From Auriscalpium vulgare (taxonomy: Eukaryota; Basidiomycota; Agaricomycetes; Russulales; Auriscalpiaceae), in NCBI GenBank assembly GCA_019915015.1, contig JAHBBC010000018.1:434001-498000 (forward strand): DNA of 64,000 bases, in the 5' to 3' direction. The translations under genes and the position numbers were made by a program. The notes beneath the pieces are model-generated. The model had not been told where the DNA came from. It made no database searches and saw only the letters and a list, made by a program, of their open reading frames with translations. Positions 1 through 9,959 of the stretch are shown in pieces. Numbering within the stretch: position 1 is the first letter of the stretch; every line of letters begins with the position of its first letter.

Positions 1-199
1 GCGCGCGCCAACGGCGCTCCTCCTTCCCCCGCTGCGGCCTACGCCATCGGTCCGCGGTCCGCTCGCGCTCTACAAGCCCTCAGGATCCGACCTCGACTGG
101 CATCTTCCCGACGTCGACGCAACATCAACACGGCCAACGACACCCCTTCACCACGGAGCCCTCCATGCACATCCCGACAACACAACACCATCTTGGACT

Positions 200-720
200 T
201 CGCCATTGTCGTCTCGACGGCTTGAAAGCCGGGCTTGCCCCCCGCGCGGGGTGCTCGTGTCCCACGCCGCGCTGGACAATCTCTGCCAGCACATGATGCC
301 GGTCCTGGTACGCAAGTCGCACTTCAGTCGACACTCTTCCCCCGCTGACTGCAGAAAAGGCAGAAGCGCTTGCTTGTGCACCTGTACTCGATGCCGGCGC
401 TGCGCGGCGGTGCATGCGCTCGCCATTGTGAAGCACACCGGGTACGTCCCCACTTTCCCTTGCACGAATCAGCATGCGCTAACTCGGGCGCCCGGCTAAC
501 AGCGTGCGGATGAGCGGCAGACGGGAAGAAGGGATGCCCCGCGTCCTTGCACAGCAGGCAGACAGAGACGGCGGGCGCAGGTGCGCGTACCAAGCGCCCG
601 AGGTGCAGCTGCCCGCGCGGCTATACGAGGGGGGCGCTTTGGGTGAGCTCGGAGTGCGGGTGTGAGTGGAACTCGCCTGCCGTCCTGGCTGAATTGTTAG
701 CTGATGGTGCTAGTCTTTGA
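200..720 (+). pseudogene. decayed partial copy of the neighbouring 1.48-2.45 kb coding unit
   Basis: Short coding-like patches here match patches downstream. VLVSHAALD at about 250 pairs with VLVSHAAQD at about 1496. VLAQQAD..GRRCAYQ at about 545 pairs with VLAMQADGRRRCAYQ near 2240. The non-coding tail (a GATCTCGACAA block near 740 and 2430) is also shared. Between these patches the copy is shortened and no single reading frame joins them, so I read it as a degenerate tandem duplicate. The gene family itself is not recognised. It could also be a diverged working gene with introns I cannot place. Confidence 0.35.
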
Positions 721-908
721 TGACTGATGGGCGCGAGCTGCGATCTCGACAAGTTGTTATGCACCGAGCAAACTTGAGTTATGTGGTATGTCGCGCGGTG
801 AATTTGCAGTGGCTGGAGAGACGTACGCAAACAGAAGCAAATGTACGCAAAGAGCATACACATATGTAGGGGCAGACTTTTGCGAAACTCCGTTGAACCA
901 CATTACCT

Positions 909-1574
909 ATGTCTTTCATCCCAACTTCCAGCGCAGTCCAGTCTGCCACTCCTCTACCCTCGCTCACCGGCACCATCACCGCCCAAGCAGATGCCACAGC
1001 CTCCCAATGTCCCTGCGTCTGTTACGCCTGGGACTGGGACAAGATCTCCGAGTCAATCCTATCTGCTCTGTCGACCATCTTATGGGCCGTTTACTGGACC
1101 CTCCTCGGAATCTTCCTCTTTTGCGCAGGATTCACTCTCTGTATGTGGTTGGCCGAAGCAATCTATAATTGGCGGGAAGAGTGCAAAAAAGCCGCTGCCG
1201 CCGCCGGTGCCGGACCGCCCTCCGAGCCCACCTCATGGAGCCGGGTGAAGTCGTACTTCAAGAGCTCGACGGAGAGCAGCAGCAAACCCGGGAGGGTAGC
1301 ATCTGTGGAGGAGGGCGGGCCCACCTCCTTATGGAGCCGGCTGAAGTCGTACTTCAAGAGCTCAACGGAGACCAGGAGCAACCCGGGGAGCATGGAGGAG
1401 AGCGAGCGCGTGTCCCTGTGGAACCATAGCGCAATCGAGCTCTCCGATGTCGAAGAAGGCGCGCGAAAGTCGGTATCGCACCGCACGATGCGGTGCTCGT
1501 GTCGCACGCGGCGCAGGACGCCATGGTTCAACGCATCCTCGTGGACGAGGGCGCGAGCAAAGTGGCGCAGTTAG
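909..1574 (+). CDS. hypothetical membrane protein with an internal repeat
   Basis: An open frame of 221 codons. After a short polar N-terminus there is one long hydrophobic stretch at about residues 45-85 (rich in L, I, F, W), which fits one or two membrane segments. A cytoplasmic-looking part follows with two copies of a roughly 30-residue unit built around the motif SYFKSSTE (near residues 115 and 147), both preceded by W-S-R. The repeat is visible at DNA level at about 1238-1275 and 1337-1372. The end of the frame becomes Arg-rich and probably runs into intron or out of frame, so the 3' end is uncertain. The same strand carries further coding patches to 2371 that may belong to this gene. 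No family is recognised. Confidence 0.4.
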   Translation: MSFIPTSSAVQSATPLPSLTGTITAQADATASQCPCVCYAWDWDKISESILSALSTILWAVYWTLLGIFLFCAGFTLCMWLAEAIYNWREECKKAAAAAGAGPPSEPTSWSRVKSYFKSSTESSSKPGRVASVEEGGPTSLWSRLKSYFKSSTETRSNPGSMEESERVSLWNHSAIELSDVEEGARKSVSHRTMRCSCRTRRRTPWFNASSWTRARAKWRS

Positions 1575-1781
1575 TGCGCAAGCAGCGCATCCATGGCAGC
1601 TTCTCAGCTTTTGCCCCGGTGCGCCACGCCCGTGCTCACCGCCGCCGATACCGATATTGACTAACAAACGGGGGGCATAATGCAGTCTGCGTACGACCGC
1701 GTAGCCGTTCATGATACGATTCTTCTTGCCGTGCAGATGTAATGCGCCCGGCGCCCGGCGCGCACCGCGCACATCCTTCTA

Positions 1782-2371
1782 GAGTGCAGTGCGCCGCACG
1801 TCGCGGTCGCGCACAAGGGCACGACATATATGCTCAGCGGCACCAGAGTCCTCAACTTACTCATCGTGTCATACGCCGCAACGCCGAAAATGGAAGGCGC
1901 GTACTGTCTATCACCATAGTATGTGCTCATATGGCTGACTGTCGGACTAACAGAGCAAGTGCGGCTCAACGCCGCCATGTATTCTGGTGATATGTTGCCA
2001 GTGGCGCTACAGCAGGACATCGGCTACCTCGTCTTTCTCTCGGCCAAAGAAGGCCACAAGGACTTTGGCCTGTACGTCCCGCGCGCGGTCACAGTGTAAG
2101 CGCTGGCCGTCATGGAGCGCACTGGGTATGTTACACATCAGCTCAGCACGAACGCAGCCGCCCCCGCTGACATCCACACAGCGCGAAGGAAGTGCGATTC
2201 TGCATCACGGACGGGGAAACGTGGGTGCCCGGTGTGCTCGCGATGCAGGCGGACGGCCGGCGAAGGTGCGCGTACCAGGTGTGCGGCGTGGAGCTGGGCC
2301 CACGGCCGTATACGAATGAGAGGCTCTGCAAGGTCGCGGGCATGCTCTGCGCGTGGGTGCGTGGCGTCTGA
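1782..2371 (+). CDS. unrecognised protein, 3' exons
   Basis: Three segments join in frame by good splice sites: to 1865, 1920-2095 and 2182-2371 (introns of 54 and 86 bp; the second donor is GTAAGC). The product includes TYMLSGTRVLNLL, a hydrophobic VLIWLTVGLTEQ stretch, then DGETWVPGVLAMQADGRRR and a Cys-containing C-terminus ending VRGV. The 5' limit is unknown because an in-frame stop lies just upstream of 1770. These exons may be the end of the gene that starts at 909, or a separate gene. A worn duplicate lies at 200-720. Function unknown. Confidence 0.4.
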
Positions 2372-2669
2372 TTCGGTGGCCGAATTGTCGGCTGATATTC
2401 TTTGGTAGCTGGACGCAGGCGGTGATCTCGACAAATTGTGCGCTGAACATATCGAAAGCGCCTGAGCTGGCGCTGACCATTCGAATGGGTTGCACCCGGC
2501 GCAACTGGCGCGGGTTATTGTTGAGATCGGCTTTTGTGCTGTGAAGTCAGACTGCGGGAGGCAATGATTTTCGTATTGGCCAAATAACAATATTGTCATT
2601 TCTCCAGTTGGATACTACTTACACTCCCATTCGAGTACATCCCTATCGGCCTTTATTGGACGGGTCAAA

Positions 2670-4321
2670 TCAATCCCAGTCATGCGCAAACTCAGGCATC
2701 TCCCTCGGCACTGGCTGCCACCCCTCCACGTCCTTCTTGCCGAAACTTCCGGGCGTGACGTTCAGCGTAAGGAGCGGACGCCCTGCCTCCTTGCGCCGCA
2801 CCAACCAAGCTCGCAGCCCTTCGGCTTCGCTATACGCATGCTCCGCACGAAACTTGACCTTGCGGAGGACCAACTTTGTGAATCTCGTGGTGCGGCGAGT
2901 GGTTCCGGTCGCCACCTCTGCTGAATCAAAGTTCGCGATTGCCCAGCAGAATGTGAGGCCTGCACGCGAGTGCGCTGTCACCTCCTCCAGAGAGACAGCG
3001 CGTCGGAGGATGGTCGTCCAGACCATTGCTCCAGGATCGAGTGAGATGATGCTGAGGCGTCGCAGATTCGCGATGGGCAGAGTTTGGGAGAGGAAGCGGA
3101 GCAGGATGTGGGGTCTCTGGTCGATAATTGTGAATGTCAACTTGACGTCTGGCCCCTGGGTGTCGTCCGTCCGATACACGAGGAACTCAAGCTTGGGATG
3201 ATTATAAGGGCCCATTGGAGTACGCAATGCGATCAAATGGAGTGCAGGATGAATATATGTTGTGAGAAGGGGGATGAGGGGCGCAAAAGCATTGAGCTGT
3301 GTGATATCGGTGTCCATCACTAAATTGAGATCGAGCTGCACGTCTGGGGGAAGGCGCAGTGCTGTGAGTAGGCTGGCTACGTCATATTCGGCGCCATGAA
3401 TCGAGCAGTGTTTGAGCGTTTCCAAAACGACAGCATCGTGAGAGGATGCGGCGCCGCCAGGCGGCGACCGGGGAAGAGCGTAATGCAGGGTCAGGCTCTC
3501 GAGAAGAGGCATCCCAGCCAGGGCACCGAGGACCTCATCGACGGAGGGGCAGAACATTTCCGCCCCTTTACTCACGAGACACAATGTCAAAATATTGTGA
3601 AGAGCAGCGGCCGTCCACGCGAACCGGTGAGCAGGCCCATCGAGGTCCAGGTGACAAAGGCTCGGCGCGTTCAAGGTCTGCGGTAAATCATACCTCGCCG
3701 GAGTGTCACGCAGACGCAGGTACTCCAACCGAGGCATGGGTAGAGCAAAAGCTTTGATGATGTCTTCAAGATCCGGTTGGACTTGGGGCTTGATGTCGAT
3801 GGAGCGCATGCGATGGGCGTGCTGTTGGATGAGGCCCACCGGCATCTGTGAAAGTGACTCAGACTGTAGAAAGTCGTCCACATAGAGGTCCTTCTGCCCG
3901 CTACGACGCAGCATCTCCTCCACCCACGCATCCCCCATCGCGAGCGATACATGGGTCCACAGATGCGTGCAGTCAATTGCGAGATTGCGCCAGCTTTGGC
4001 AGACATATGTGATGTTGATCCAACCGAGTGTGAGGCGGGAACTGTGCGGGTCCCTCCACGGTCTGTCTTCGAGGCACCAACCGAAAATTTGGATGAGGAG
4101 TTCGGGTGGGAAACGGTCGATGCCCGTGACGATGGTGGCATCCCACTGGTCATGCGCCTCGTTCTCCGGGACAGAACCCTCCAGACGTGGTATTGGAAGA
4201 GCTGCGCCACCAACCGCAGCTTCGTCGACAGCCTTCCTGAATGAGTGGATGGCAACAAGTCAATTGCAGTTCATATTTAGGCACATAATGCTCACCTTAA
4301 ATCGTTCCCAAGAGCGTCCAT
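2670..4321 (-). CDS. F-box/leucine-rich-repeat type protein
   Basis: Exons 4296-4321 and 2670-4236 join across a 59-bp GT-AG intron (minus strand) to give 530 codons starting MDALGND. An F-box-like segment at about residues 58-110 contains RFPPELLIQIFGWC, then the W-I-x-x-x-x-VC-x-x-W-R pattern seen in agaricomycete F-box proteins, followed by LWTHVSLAMGD. The rest is a long Leu-rich region of LRR type with no Cys-rich or catalytic motif. F-box proteins recruit substrates to SCF ubiquitin ligases; the target here is unknown. It is a distant relative of the F-box genes ending at 4841, 10079 and 49887. The start is chosen because the upstream exon restores frame and matches the MDA.. start of the relatives. 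Confidence 0.75.
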
Positions 4322-4840
4322 TTTGGGGGAGAAGGGAAGTAGCTCAGGGCGGAGGACAGTCGGAGAAGAAGTCGACCTTCAATAAGATTGAGCACGTGTG
4401 GCGGCCACAGCGTCAGTCCACACGCATTGTGCGAGCACAATGGGCTGGGGATGCCATTGTCGTCACTCGCATGCACCGCACTGTGAGGTACGGACGACTA
4501 GCGGTGACACGGTGACTCTAAATCAATCATGGGCTTTCAAAACAAGGACACGAACCTTGCCATCAATTCCTCTCCCGCATCTTCTTAGACGTTCCAAACA
4601 CTGCACCAGTATGATCGCCACGCACGAGCAAACTTGGTGATGTGTTTAGTGCGTGTCTATACGACCCGCATCCTCCGAGCGTGTCAGGCGATGAGTGTCG
4701 CACTCGAAGATATCATCAAAATCTGATCATATTGAGCAGGAGTAAGGACACGACCTACGCAATCATGCGTATTTTGGAAATGACGCAAATGTTTTGGCAC
4801 AGAAGCAGGCAAAGCCTCGTCCGCCAGCAGTATCCCTTGC
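4322..4840. other. intergenic, no gene seen
   Basis: No coding frame is supported. From about 4725 onward the sequence resembles the stretch from about 9960, so it is the downstream flank of a duplicated F-box unit. Confidence 0.5.
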
Positions 4841-6736
4841 TCAGCCCGAGTCGTCTTCGCATAGGACCAGCCCAGGCACGGTGCGCAGCTTTTCCAACCG
4901 GGCGGGGTGTGCGATACAATCAAGCAACGTTAGATCTTCAAGTGGACAGTCCGCATCCACGCGCGCGCGCAGCCAGTCGTACAACACGTCCGAAAACACG
5001 TTCAGCTCCAGGCCACCCAACTCCAGGGATGCTAGTTTGGGTAGTAGCCACTCTTTGTCCTCGGCCACGACCTCGTCCTCGTCCTCACCCATGTCTTCGT
5101 CGTCATCCTTGTCTTCGTCGTCATCCTCGTCTTCGTCTTCGTCCTCACCCTCGTCTTCGTCCTCACCCTCGTCTTCGTCCTCACCCTCGTCTTCGTCGTC
5201 ATCCTCGTCTTCGTCGTCATCCTCGCCTTCGGCCACGAGGTTTTTTGCATGGCTTCCGCTCTTCGGTCCAGAGGGCACCAGCCGGAGCTTACGCAAGAAT
5301 GACGCTGCGGCATCTCCAGCGATGAGTAGATACGGCAGATCCGCAAGCGTGCCCACAATTTTCTCCCAAGTGGAAATCCGCCACTGCTCGACGTCAATGA
5401 CCAGCAGCTGTAGCTCAGCGGATGCAAATGCGTCATAGCACATATGCGCTAGGGCAGCGGTCTCCGCCTGCGCCTCCTCGCCGTCCGCCCACTGGAATGT
5501 GATGCAGAAATCGCCCTCCTCCTCGGTTAGGCTGTCGCGCAGCAAGTACGGCGCATCCTCGATGCACTGGAACGCTTCGATGCGGAGGTCGCAAATTTCC
5601 ATGTATTCCTCCACGATTGTTGAGAGGCGCAGCGCCTGTGGCGCGTGCCACTTTGGCTGTATCCACGATGCCACGCACGCGAAGGATGCGCGGATTTCGT
5701 GCTCGCTCAGGTAATGGATTTCCAGCGTCAGGCGCAGCTTGGCACAGATGGGGGCGTGCAGCGCATTTAGGAATGGCACCACAAATGTGATGGCACCTTC
5801 CACTGTCAATGACTTGAGTCGAGGCATGAGAACCGGCTGGTGGACGGTGATTTGGGAAGTCATGAAGAAAGGCAGCGCAGAAGTTAGGCGAAGCGACTCG
5901 AGCTGGCCCATTCGCTCGAGCGTCCTCAGGACGTCGTCGATGGAGCACCTCGCAAGAGCCCCCGGACCGGTGTCTGTGGAACAGGCCACATCCAAAGACA
6001 CCAACTGCGCAAGTAATGAAGCGTTCCACGGAATGTCTGGGCAGATAGTGCTGATCTTGAGGGTCCGCAGAGCGGGCGCGCAAGTACCGAGGTAGTTGAG
6101 TGGCGCTGCAGTTTTGGCGTCAATGTCCATGTCCTCGATGCACAATGTCTCGAGAAGCGGCGCGGGGTAATCTTCTGACAGCAGGAGAAAGGAGGGATGG
6201 AATTGCAGAGGTCCGAGGGTGAGCTCGCGTGTGCGAGACATGTGCTTGGCAATCAGCTCATACTGGTTGAGTGAGACCTTCGAGTTCAAGTGCACATTGA
6301 CGGAGGCTGCCTGAGAGCGCATATACATCTCCTCTGCCCAGCGGTCTCCTAGCGCGAACGTCACCGTTGTCCAGAGGCCGGCGATGCTCAACGCGATCTG
6401 GCGCCACCGCTGGCACACCTGTGTCGTGGCGATCCAGCCAATTTTCTTCTTCCAATGCCAAACTGCGTGTGTGTCCTCTGCGCAGATTGCGAATATGCGG
6501 GCGATGATCTCTGGGGGTAGGCGGTGGATGGGGATAAATTTGTTGCGGCGGCTGCGCAGTACATGGAGAGAACGCTGAATGGAGAGGTCCTCTGCATCCA
6601 TTGCTGCGACGCTAAGGACCGACAAGTGTTCGTTGCTTGGAAACTCCGGGACGGCGATACGGGCGAGTCGAACGCGAATGACACCATCCCAGAAGGTGTC
6701 CGAGATGGCGGGATCTGGCCTACATGCAGTCTGCAT
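4841..6736 (-). CDS. F-box protein with acidic repeat insertion
   Basis: A single exon of 631 codons from the ATG at 6736. An ATG 14 codons further upstream is open too, but the conserved part (FWDG.I..RL.RIAV) shared with the F-box gene ending at 49887 begins just after 6736. MDAEDLSIQRSLHVL leads into the F-box segment IHRLPPEIIARIFAIC, then GWIATTQVCQRWRQIAL and LWTTVTF. A Leu-rich LRR-like region follows. At about residues 499-559 there is an almost pure Asp/Glu/Gly tract made from near-identical 18-bp units (about 5080-5240). The paralogue ending at 10079 lacks this tract entirely. Likely an SCF substrate adaptor; substrate unknown. Confidence 0.8.
   Translation of the reverse strand: MQTACRPDPAISDTFWDGVIRVRLARIAVPEFPSNEHLSVLSVAAMDAEDLSIQRSLHVLRSRRNKFIPIHRLPPEIIARIFAICAEDTHAVWHWKKKIGWIATTQVCQRWRQIALSIAGLWTTVTFALGDRWAEEMYMRSQAASVNVHLNSKVSLNQYELIAKHMSRTRELTLGPLQFHPSFLLLSEDYPAPLLETLCIEDMDIDAKTAAPLNYLGTCAPALRTLKISTICPDIPWNASLLAQLVSLDVACSTDTGPGALARCSIDDVLRTLERMGQLESLRLTSALPFFMTSQITVHQPVLMPRLKSLTVEGAITFVVPFLNALHAPICAKLRLTLEIHYLSEHEIRASFACVASWIQPKWHAPQALRLSTIVEEYMEICDLRIEAFQCIEDAPYLLRDSLTEEEGDFCITFQWADGEEAQAETAALAHMCYDAFASAELQLLVIDVEQWRISTWEKIVGTLADLPYLLIAGDAAASFLRKLRLVPSGPKSGSHAKNLVAEGEDDDEDEDDDEDEGEDEDEGEDEDEGEDEDEDEDDDEDKDDDEDMGEDEDEVVAEDKEWLLPKLASLELGGLELNVFSDVLYDWLRARVDADCPLEDLTLLDCIAHPARLEKLRTVPGLVLCEDDSG
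5080..5240. repeat. 18-bp tandem repeat coding for Glu/Asp
   Basis: Repeats of CCTCGTCTTCGTCCTCAC and close variants (plus-strand sense) inside the F-box gene, encoding GEDEDE-type units on the minus strand. Read on the plus strand the same DNA gives poly-Ser, which is not a real protein. Confidence 0.85.
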
Positions 6737-6778
6737 CAGTTGCCCAGTTGCACATACACAAAGAAAGAGTCGCACCAC

Positions 6779-7376
6779 GATCCCGGTTCAGCCTGCATCG
6801 GCGGTTTGAGCTCTGAAACGAAACTAAAACGGCCGTCGTCCGTCACACGTTGACGTGGCCTCTAGTACACCAAGGTAAGAAGACCAGCCTGAGACCCGAC
6901 CATGAGATGCAAACATGCATACCTTATGTCGAGATGATCGTGACGGTGTAAAGCAGGGCTCGTAGTGACACTACACGACTGGGGTTCAAACGTTCAGAGT
7001 GTACGATGGGCGCGTGACTCCGGGAGAGGAGTCAGGACTCAGAGCGAGGTCACGCGGCCGTGACGTCGGGTCCAGCCGACTCGGTGGCATACTCCGAGAC
7101 ATACGCCGCTGTACTCCCCCTTGGCCCCGCCGCTGCCGTCGCGCAGAACTCAACCTTCGCCGCCGCAGAGAACGTCCAGCAAGCTGACCCCGCTGTCACC
7201 CACCACCGCAGCGATAGCCGTCGCCATCGTCCAACCGGAGATTCGACCCCTTGTAAGAAAGCGGACGGTCATCACGCCTCTCAAGGCCTCCCCACAAGAG
7301 TACTGAGGTGACGTGGCGACTGTCATCACGGTCATCTTGACAAACAACGCTACTACAACGCTACGGAAATAAAGCA
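6779..7376. other. intergenic between divergent F-box and FunK1-like genes
   Basis: The first part (to about 7000) is duplicated upstream flank of the F-box unit. From 7060 to 7311 an open frame with an Ala/Pro-rich then Arg/His-rich composition precedes the kinase-like gene. It might be a missed 5' exon but has no clear splice to it. Confidence 0.35.
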
Positions 7377-9818
7377 ATGAGTGCTGTCCTCGATACAACC
7401 GAGTTCCCGGCCGTTCACAGCGTGGGCCTCGACCTGCAAGCCACCGCTTTTGTAGAGACGCTTCCACACGGTTTATATGACAAAATTTTGTGGAAAATCA
7501 GGGACGACATCAAGGTGCAATTTACAGCCGACGTGTCCAAGAGTGAGCTATTTTTCGAAATGCATTGCGAAGCTATTGTCGAAAGAATCGGTATTGAATA
7601 CAAGGAGCTGGTGCGTAGTATTCCATTATGCCCGGGGATATTGCTGAAACATCCTTTAGATACCCCGCCGCAAATTGTCGTCGATGTACTGTGACAAGGC
7701 GCCGGAGGGTATTGACAAGAAAAAACCAGTCGTTGCTGCCATACCAATTGCAATGCTCCCCGAGGTCGAACTCACTGACCGATTCACGTGGTCACAAAAC
7801 GCAGCTGTTCTGGAGCTCACACGGTCTGATAAAGATAAAGTCCCAGAGCGTATCGAGGAAACGATCAAGCACAAAGCACGAGTGATCCTCGAGTCTCAGC
7901 TTGGTCGATCCTTTGTGCTCGCAGTGTCGATCACTCCCTTCTTCATCCAATATGATATTTTCGACCGCAACGGCCGCGTCCACTACAGATACGCCCACAC
8001 AGTAGATCGCCTCCTTCGCCTCATCTTAACCCTCGTCTACGCGCCAGATCGGTACTTGGGTATCGACGAGACGGTCCAATGGTCACCAAAAGGCGACATC
8101 GAACAAGTCAAGTACCGGAGCGAGTGGTACAAATTCCGTTACACGCTCTACAAAGAGATTTTCCTTCACGGGCCGGCTTCCTGGGCATACGTCGTCGAGA
8201 AGGGTGGCAAGACCTACACACTCACAGACTCCTATCCCGACGAGAGTCGTACGTTCCTCAGCGGATCATTTCTTGCAGCAGCCAAGAAGGCCGGTGCTGC
8301 AGTGCCGGAGCTCATCGGCTCTCCGAGTCGGGAAGAGGGCGAGGAAGAGGACAGTTTTCAGGAAGAGGATGTGCTTCTGGACGGTTACCTGCCCGACACC
8401 GTGCTCGCGGCGAAGCGTCGCTCTACACCGGATCAGGAGTATGTTCAGAAGGTGACCGAAGATATTCAAGCCAGCAATCGAGCCCGCTTGCAGTCATTGA
8501 AGAACAAAAGGGCAGCGAAGAGGCACCGGACGTCCACACAGCGTGAGGACGAGGACGACGAGGAAGAGGACGACGAGGATGAGGATGAGGATGACGAGGA
8601 CGACGAGGAAGACGAGCAGGAAGCGGAGGAAGAAGAGGAAGAGGAGGACGAGGACGAGGAGGACGGAGACGTCGAGGGCGTCTACCGGAGGCACTGCCGG
8701 CTCCTGACAAGCACGATCGTCCTCCCGATCGGTGACTTTACTAGCAAGGTCGAACTCTTAAATGCTTTCAAAGACATCATCAAGTGTAAGAACAAATCAG
8801 TTGCGTAGCCATATCTTTCACTGACTGACATCTCAGCGCATAAAATCCTGACCGAGAAGGCGCACATTCTTCATTGCAACATTACCCTCAATAACATCGG
8901 CTTTGAGACGTTTGTACCGGCTCTCGAGGGAGCTCTCCCGCCTCGCCCCTCTGTCAAGGTCAGCCGCGGGATGATCTCGAGTTTCGACCACGCTATCTAT
9001 TCCAATGTCCCGGATAGGCAGAAGGCGAAGCTTCCCCGACCAGTGAGTTCTCTCATCGTGCTGCTTGACGACCTGCGTACAATGATATCGCCCAGACCAA
9101 CTTGCTGTCGCTACCAATCGAGCTGGCCTTTTACCCCGATACGACCACTGAGACCTTCCGCCACGATCTCGAGAGATTTTTTTGGCACCTATCCTATTTC
9201 TGCTGCGTCTATCTGGCTCCGGGGAAGGCGTACGCGGGAGGTCCAGACGATCATAAATGGAATGAGCAGGTGTGCCCAATGTTGGTCACAGGGACCTGCT
9301 CATCCAACGGCGACCGCAAGGTTGCCATCGTCAGCAATTACGAGCGATTCCTCGTCTGCTTCACACCTTACTTTGACTTCATGAAGCCGAGCATGAGGAA
9401 ACTGCACGGCTTCATGTGGGATGGCGTAGGGAAGGACGGGTATATCTCCTCCAGCAACATCACGCACGACCAATTCCTCCAGTGCATCGAAGAGGCGATA
9501 AATATCGCAATCACCATTCCAGAGGAAAAGCCCACTAATCCGGAGCCAAAACCCGTGGGCGTGAAACGGAAGAGACAGCCTCACGATCCGCGTCGCCGCT
9601 CCACCTCGCCCGCAGCCCTGTCCACTTCCCCGCCCAACTCGAACAGTGGCTCCGTCAACGGCGACGTGCCCGGTGGCGAGCCCCTCACCGTTGAGAAGGT
9701 CGAGAAGCTCACGCAGAAGACCGGCGGGATGGACAAGCCCAACAAGAAGGTCAAGGGCTATAAGAACATCCCCAGCCTCGACGCCATCACTGCCCACGGC
9801 CCTCGTCGCAGCACTTAG
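7377..9818 (+). CDS. FunK1-type protein kinase homologue, probably inactive
   Basis: Exons 7377-7610, 7660-8785, 8837-9042 and 9096-9818 join in frame (introns 49, 51, 53 bp) to 762 codons. Family features of the fungal FunK1 kinases are visible. The N-lobe has FFIQYDIFDRNGRVHYRY then LLRLILTLVYAPDRYLG, and later RHCRLLTSTIVLP, an ELL..FKDIIKSHK helix and the C-lobe block FRHDLERFFWHLSYFCCVYL. The catalytic-loop position reads H466-C-N (HRD in active kinases) followed by N473. The metal-binding position that is normally IDFD reads SSFD (S502). An Asp/Glu tract of about 45 residues sits between the lobes (about 373-418). The C-terminus is basic and Ser/Pro-rich (KRKRQP, KKVKG). I infer a pseudokinase or strongly altered enzyme. 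It lies between the two copies of a duplicated F-box unit. Confidence 0.75.
8540..8670. repeat. GA-rich acidic-coding low-complexity tract
   Basis: Runs of GAG/GAC/GAA codons inside the kinase-like gene give an almost pure Glu/Asp segment between the two kinase lobes. Confidence 0.8.
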
Positions 9819-9959
9819 TCATCTACCGGAAGGCGCATATGATGACAAGAAGTCGTAAATTGAGCACGGGGCATTTTGTTATACGTTGCAAACAGCCCAA
9901 TTTCCCTTCCGCTCCCCCGCTATATTGTCACGCAGTTGGTGAAGTTGTTTTGTGCGTAC

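Larger units (their letters stand above)
4725..7000. repeat. segmental duplication, copy A (F-box gene plus flanks)
   Basis: This stretch aligns by eye with about 9960-11960. Shared landmarks are a downstream block (ATTGAGCAGGAGTAAGGA) at about 4731 and 9969, the whole F-box coding region, and an upstream block around GCAGGGCTCGTA near 6952 and 11911. Copy A is longer because it keeps about 100 bp of 5' coding sequence and has gained an acidic-repeat insertion. Confidence 0.75.

Noticed and set aside
4794..5438. Plus-strand open frame rich in Ser, overlapping the acidic repeat
   Set aside because: It is the complement of the Glu/Asp repeat of the minus-strand F-box gene and has no family match or splice signals of its own.
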